Shown: positions 22,191 to 25,693 of the stretch, in pieces
Numbering within the stretch: the stretch's first letter is position 1
Layout: each line of letters starts with the position of its first letter
Assembly (NCBI GenBank): GCA_013813675.1
Contig: JACCRH010000168.1
Span: 1-25,693 of the forward strand
From: Gemmatimonadales bacterium
Lineage (GTDB): Bacteria > Gemmatimonadota > Gemmatimonadetes > Gemmatimonadales > GWC2-71-9
Length of the DNA stretch: 25,693 nucleotides
Direction of reading: 5' to 3'
The notes under the pieces: generated by a model
What the model was told of the DNA's origin: nothing
What the model saw: the letters and a program-made list of their open reading frames with translations, nothing else
Databases searched by the model: none
Program-made: the position numbers and the translations under genes

Positions 22191-23446
22191 GACTCACCGA
22201 CCGCCCCGGGTCGCAGACCCATGGCCAGTCCGAGGTGGATCGGCAGCGCCAGAGCGATCACCTCGCCGTTCACCTGGTCGAACCCCGGAACAACCTGAAC
22301 CGCCAGGCCCACCACCGAAAGCACCGCCGCTACAAGCGCCAGCCCGGCCACCCTCCGTCGCGCGCGATCGGACCCGGCGAGCCACCATGGTACCAGCAGC
22401 GCCAGGCCCAGAACCAGCGGATTCACCTGGAAGAGGTTCTCGTTGCGGTAGGCCATGGCGTGATCGGTGAATGCCCAGAGCCCCGCGAGCACTATCCCGG
22501 ACAGGCCCGCGACGACTCCCCAGAGCAGCGCCACGGCGGCCAGTCCAAGCCTCCCCGCCCTGCTCCGCCGGCCCACCACGCCCAGCCCCGCCGCGAGCGT
22601 GCCGATACCGCCGCCGAGCAACAGGTACCATCCGAGCCACCGTGGCGGTGCCACAGGCGGCGGCGGCGCGGTGGACTCGAACAGGGTGCGCTCGCTCGCC
22701 ACCAGCGGCATTCGGGAGCCGTCGGGGCCGGTCACGGTCACCTGCCGCACATGGTGGCGTAGCGCCGAGGGCAGGAACATCTCCTCCCACGCCGAGATCG
22801 GACGGTCCACCCCGGGGCCGAGCGCGAGCAGCAGACCGGTGAAGATCAGGGGATCGTTGGCGGTGAGCCGTTGGGTATGGAACCGGTAGGTCGTGCCGGC
22901 GGAGAGGGAGGCGGTCCGCGCTTCGATCGCGCCGCCGATCGCGCGATCGATCGCGTCGCGCACCCGGGTGGAGCAGTTGTCGTCGTAGTAGTCGTAGTGG
23001 TAAAACCGGTGCTCCGGCCGCTCGTTCCAACGAAGGAACGCCCTCAGCTCCAGGCGTGCGTGCGGCGGGAGGTTGAGCTCCTGCAGCCAGACCGAGCGGT
23101 TGTCCCGCAGGTAAGTCCGCGCATACGGGCCGGCGGGAAAGCCAGCCATCCAATACCACATCTGCCCGCGAATGAAGCGCAGCAGGAAGTTCTCCTGCTG
23201 AAAATCGAAGAGGCCGTAGTTGTAGGCGGTGTCGGGCTCCACCGAGGGGTCGTCGATCCAGATGGCGTTGTGCCCGAACCGCTCCCAGACCGCGGCGCCC
23301 GGCCCCATGGTCATGAGGTAGACCTTGAGCTCGGCGCCCGGCAGGGCGGAGGCAGCAGGCGGCGAAGCCGCGCGCTGCGCGTCTCCACGATTCGGGGCGA
23401 ACAGGGCGAGCAGCATCACCAATACCGCGCCGCCGCCCCGCGTCAC
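22187..23446 (-). CDS. DUF4105 / Lnb-type periplasmic-domain membrane protein
   Basis: 419 residues from GTG at 23446, which overlaps the oxidoreductase stop as GTGA with GGAG close upstream. The longer frame is mostly the oxidoreductase gene read in another frame. A leader (7-24, ending GDAQ) is followed by a periplasmic domain with His59 (WERFGHNAIWID), GLFDFQQENF and Cys158 (YDYYDDNCSTRVRDAID), the likely His/Cys pair of DUF4105. After a Pro-rich linker (261-268), about five hydrophobic segments follow, near 269-292, 301-324, 343-357, 366-385 and 396-412. DUF4105 has been linked to Lnb, an alternative lipoprotein N-acyltransferase. That would complete lipoprotein maturation in organisms lacking Lnt. 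Domain call is firm; enzymatic role is inference. Confidence 0.8.
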   Translation of the reverse strand: MTRGGGAVLVMLLALFAPNRGDAQRAASPPAASALPGAELKVYLMTMGPGAAVWERFGHNAIWIDDPSVEPDTAYNYGLFDFQQENFLLRFIRGQMWYWMAGFPAGPYARTYLRDNRSVWLQELNLPPHARLELRAFLRWNERPEHRFYHYDYYDDNCSTRVRDAIDRAIGGAIEARTASLSAGTTYRFHTQRLTANDPLIFTGLLLALGPGVDRPISAWEEMFLPSALRHHVRQVTVTGPDGSRMPLVASERTLFESTAPPPPVAPPRWLGWYLLLGGGIGTLAAGLGVVGRRSRAGRLGLAAVALLWGVVAGLSGIVLAGLWAFTDHAMAYRNENLFQVNPLVLGLALLVPWWLAGSDRARRRVAGLALVAAVLSVVGLAVQVVPGFDQVNGEVIALALPIHLGLAMGLRPGAVGES

Positions 23447-24471
23447 AGCTCCACGTCTCGCCCGTCCTGCGCCGAGCGGTAGATAGCGTCCACCACCTTG
23501 TGAAGCACCAGATGGTCCTGCAGCGAGGGCACCTTGGCCTCGCCGGCGAGCGCGGCCTCGAAATGGGCCCATTCCGCACGGTAGGATGCGGTGAAGGCGT
23601 TCTCTCGGCTTCCCGATCCGGTGGGTGAGACGTCCACCGGCACGCCGTGGAGCTCCTTCCACACCGTGAGCGGATTGATCGCGGCCGTGCCCTTGCTGCC
23701 GCGGAGGCCGACGCCGAACCGCTCGCCTTCGCCGAGATGGTGCCAGGTCACGTCCACGAAGAGCGACATCCCATTGCCGCAGACCACGAACGCGCTTCCC
23801 GACTGCTCGACCGTCCGGTCTTTGGTGCTCACGTCCAGGCTGGCGCTCACCCGGACCGGCGCCGGATTTCCCCCCAGCCAGAGCCCCAGGTCGAGGATCG
23901 ACAGGCCGAGATCGAGGATGGCGCCGCCGCCCGACTGGTCGCGCTTCTGCCGCCAGCCGAGCTGCGCGCGGCTGGGCCGAAAGATGTGCCAGCTGCCCCG
24001 GATGCTCTCGATGGTGCCCAGCTCACCGCTCTGAACGAAGCTGCGGACGATCTGGACGTCGGGCCGATAGCGGTGGTTCATGCCGACCATCACTACCCGG
24101 TTGCGTTTTTCGGCCGCGCGGATGATCCGTTGGGCGCTCGCGGCCGACATCGCCAGCGGCTTTTCCACCAGGACGTGCAGATTCGCCGAGAGGGCCGCGA
24201 GGATGTGGGACTCGTGCAGGTGATTGGGGGAACAGATCACCACCGCGTCGAGCGACTCGAAGCGGAGCAGGTCTTCGATGTCGTCGAAGGCGTCCTTCAC
24301 GGCGAATCGGTCGGCCAGCGCGCGGGCCTTGGGCAGGTCGGTATCGCAGATCGCCTGTACTTCGATGGTCTTGAGCTTCTTGAGTACCGGCAGGTGGGCG
24401 ACCTGGGTGATGGCGCCTCCACCGATGATCCCCACCCTGAGCCGCTCGCTGCCGGACCGGCTGGCGGTCAT
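23443..24471 (-). CDS. Gfo/Idh/MocA-family NAD(P)-dependent oxidoreductase
   Basis: 342 residues. The N-terminal Rossmann domain starts LRVGIIGGGAITQVAHLPVL (11-30), followed by DAVVICSPNHLHESHI and the catalytic-site EKP at 103-105. The C-terminal alpha/beta domain begins VVMVGMNHRYRPDVQIV and has GGGAILDLGLSILDLGLWLGG, the usual GG.l.DlG motif. Substrates in this family are mostly sugars, inositols and their derivatives; this one cannot be assigned. GGAGG lies just before the ATG and overlaps the stop of the SpoIID-family gene 9 bp upstream. Confidence 0.92.
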   Translation of the reverse strand: MTASRSGSERLRVGIIGGGAITQVAHLPVLKKLKTIEVQAICDTDLPKARALADRFAVKDAFDDIEDLLRFESLDAVVICSPNHLHESHILAALSANLHVLVEKPLAMSAASAQRIIRAAEKRNRVVMVGMNHRYRPDVQIVRSFVQSGELGTIESIRGSWHIFRPSRAQLGWRQKRDQSGGGAILDLGLSILDLGLWLGGNPAPVRVSASLDVSTKDRTVEQSGSAFVVCGNGMSLFVDVTWHHLGEGERFGVGLRGSKGTAAINPLTVWKELHGVPVDVSPTGSGSRENAFTASYRAEWAHFEAALAGEAKVPSLQDHLVLHKVVDAIYRSAQDGRDVEL

Positions 24472-24480
24472 GCGATCCTC

Positions 24481-25693
24481 CTAGTAAAGCCGCTGGAGCG
24501 CGGCGCCGGGATAGTAGGCCGCGAGGATACGCTGAAAATCATGCCCGGCGCGGGAGCGGCCCACCGCCCCCCATTGGCAAAGGCCCACGCCGTGCCCCGC
24601 CCCGCGGCCGTCCGCCACCAACCGGGTGATGTCGCGGCCGGCGCCCGTCGCGGTGAGGGTGAACGCGGCGCTTCGGAGCAGATCGCCCGACGCCGGACGC
24701 AGCACCCGCCGCACCGCCTGGCCGTCCACCATGACCTGGTTCGACCGCAGTGTGATCCCCAGCCGGCCGACCCGCCCAGACCCGGTGCGTTGCGCCACCC
24801 ACACGTCGCGGACCTCGCGCAGCTGGTCGGCGGAGACCCGCGCCGCCAGGGGAAGCGTGCGGCCGAGCGTGGTCCGAAGAGATGCGCCGGTCCATTCCTC
24901 CCGCCAGCGATAGCGGGGCGAGATGCTGCAGTAGTCCGCGCCGCTTTCGTCCACGTCGGGAAAGGACCTCAGGTACGGCCGCGAGGCCGCGCGGAATGCC
25001 TCCACCCCGTCCGCGGTCTGACCGCCGCAGGTCGAATAGTAGAAGGCGTCGACCGGGGTTCCGCCGTGCATCAGCACCATGCCGCGGGTGGATTGCACCG
25101 CGTCCATCCCTTCGGCGGTTTCCGACCCGCTTCCGGCATACACCTGATCGGCCACGCCGGCGAACAGATCGAATCCCAGCGCCGCGCGGCGGCGAAGATT
25201 GCGCAGGGCGTAGGTGCGTGACACCACTGCCTGGGCCTTGAGCGCCTCGAACTCCGCCAGGTTCCGCCGTCCCATTTCCGCGGAAACCACACCGAGCAGA
25301 TAGGACTCGAGCAGCACCCGGTTCACCACGGTCAAGCCGGTGGTGTCCCGCACGATCTCCACCACCCCGCGGTAGCTCCGGCCGTTCACCAGAACCACCT
25401 GGGACGGATCGGACGCGATCACCGCGATCATCTCGGAGGGGGTGAAGCCGATTCGGCCCGGAGGCTGGGCCGATACCCCGGTCCCCGAAGGCACGACCCG
25501 CCACTGCGCGCCGGCGGGGATCGCCGCGAGCCGGGCACCGCTGGGGTCGGTCACCACCAGGTCGCCGCCGCCGCCGACCGTCGCGGAAGGCACCCCGACC
25601 GCCAGCCCGATCCGGAGCTGGGGCTCGCTCGAGCCCGACGGGGGAAGCGTCGCGCGGTCAGGCGTCCGGCCGGGCGCGGGCTCAGGCGCGGAC
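24481..25693 (-). CDS. SpoIID/LytB-domain protein (5' end outside the window)
   Basis: At least 404 residues. The frame stays open to the window edge. The stretch before the first possible start (GTG at 25593) reads LRIGLAVGVPSATVGGGGDL, a typical SpoIID-domain opening, preceded by a Pro/Ser-rich linker, so the gene begins beyond 25693. Conserved parts include LLESYLLGVVSAEM (the Glu region important in SpoIID), FEALKAQAVVSRTYAL, FYYSTCGGQT and the closing GHGVGLCQWGAVGRS. SpoIID cleaves glycan strands stripped of peptides, during engulfment in Bacillus. In non-sporulating diderms it is presumably a cell-wall lytic transglycosylase. It heads a - strand run with the oxidoreductase and DUF4105 genes. 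Confidence 0.9.
   Translation of the reverse strand, partial: SAPEPAPGRTPDRATLPPSGSSEPQLRIGLAVGVPSATVGGGGDLVVTDPSGARLAAIPAGAQWRVVPSGTGVSAQPPGRIGFTPSEMIAVIASDPSQVVLVNGRSYRGVVEIVRDTTGLTVVNRVLLESYLLGVVSAEMGRRNLAEFEALKAQAVVSRTYALRNLRRRAALGFDLFAGVADQVYAGSGSETAEGMDAVQSTRGMVLMHGGTPVDAFYYSTCGGQTADGVEAFRAASRPYLRSFPDVDESGADYCSISPRYRWREEWTGASLRTTLGRTLPLAARVSADQLREVRDVWVAQRTGSGRVGRLGITLRSNQVMVDGQAVRRVLRPASGDLLRSAAFTLTATGAGRDITRLVADGRGAGHGVGLCQWGAVGRSRAGHDFQRILAAYYPGAALQRLY

Noticed and set aside
23647..25221. 524-codon + strand frame opposite the oxidoreductase and SpoIID genes
   Set aside because: It is antisense to two conserved families and shows no domain of its own.

Overview
The window is a GC-rich (high-60s % by eye) bacterial chromosome segment with tightly packed genes. 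Several features suggest a diderm of the Gemmatimonadota or a close relative: an outer-membrane zincin/TolB-propeller/beta-barrel protein, a LolA-like carrier, a SPOR protein with a propeller-like N-terminus, a SpoIID-family protein in what looks like a non-sporulating Gram-negative, and intergenic repeats with a TCATCC(T/C)GAGCG core. The phylum assignment is inference from gene content and protein style, not a search. Almost all genes are housekeeping. I see no phage, CRISPR array, toxin-antitoxin module, insertion sequence, tRNA or rRNA.

Left part, + strand. The 3' end of an unrecognised gene (1-138) is followed by a repeat-rich spacer. Then comes a ribosomal cluster: rpsF, rpsR, a DUF2232-like membrane protein and rplI. 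Next is the decayed remnant of a DhaL/DegV fusion gene (2334-3413), then rsfS, then a 1067-residue secreted zincin/TolB/barrel protein. A 243-bp spacer built from nested inverted repeats separates these from a SPOR-domain protein and smc. A third palindromic repeat precedes a type I-beta DAHP synthase gene and a lolA-like gene.

Middle part, - strand. Reading from 19704 down to 13996: rpmE, prfA, prmC, a YlbF-family gene, tmk, an S41 processing protease and a DUF2520-type dehydrogenase-like protein. The release factor and its methyltransferase are adjacent and overlap. This run converges on lolA with a 12-bp gap.

Right part. A Crp/Fnr regulator diverges from rpmE. It is followed by an MBL-fold hydrolase and a small secreted protein, whose stop codon overlaps that of a - strand DUF4105/Lnb-like protein. 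Upstream of the latter on the - strand lie a Gfo/Idh/MocA oxidoreductase and a SpoIID-family gene that runs off the window edge.

Stop and start codons overlap as NTGA at eight adjacent gene pairs, implying pervasive translational coupling. The most unusual items are the multiply broken DhaL/DegV gene inside the ribosomal cluster, the 197-bp nested inverted repeat at 7004-7200, three dispersed copies of a palindromic repeat, and a candidate Lnb-type lipoprotein acyltransferase. I did not find a convincing new multi-gene system.
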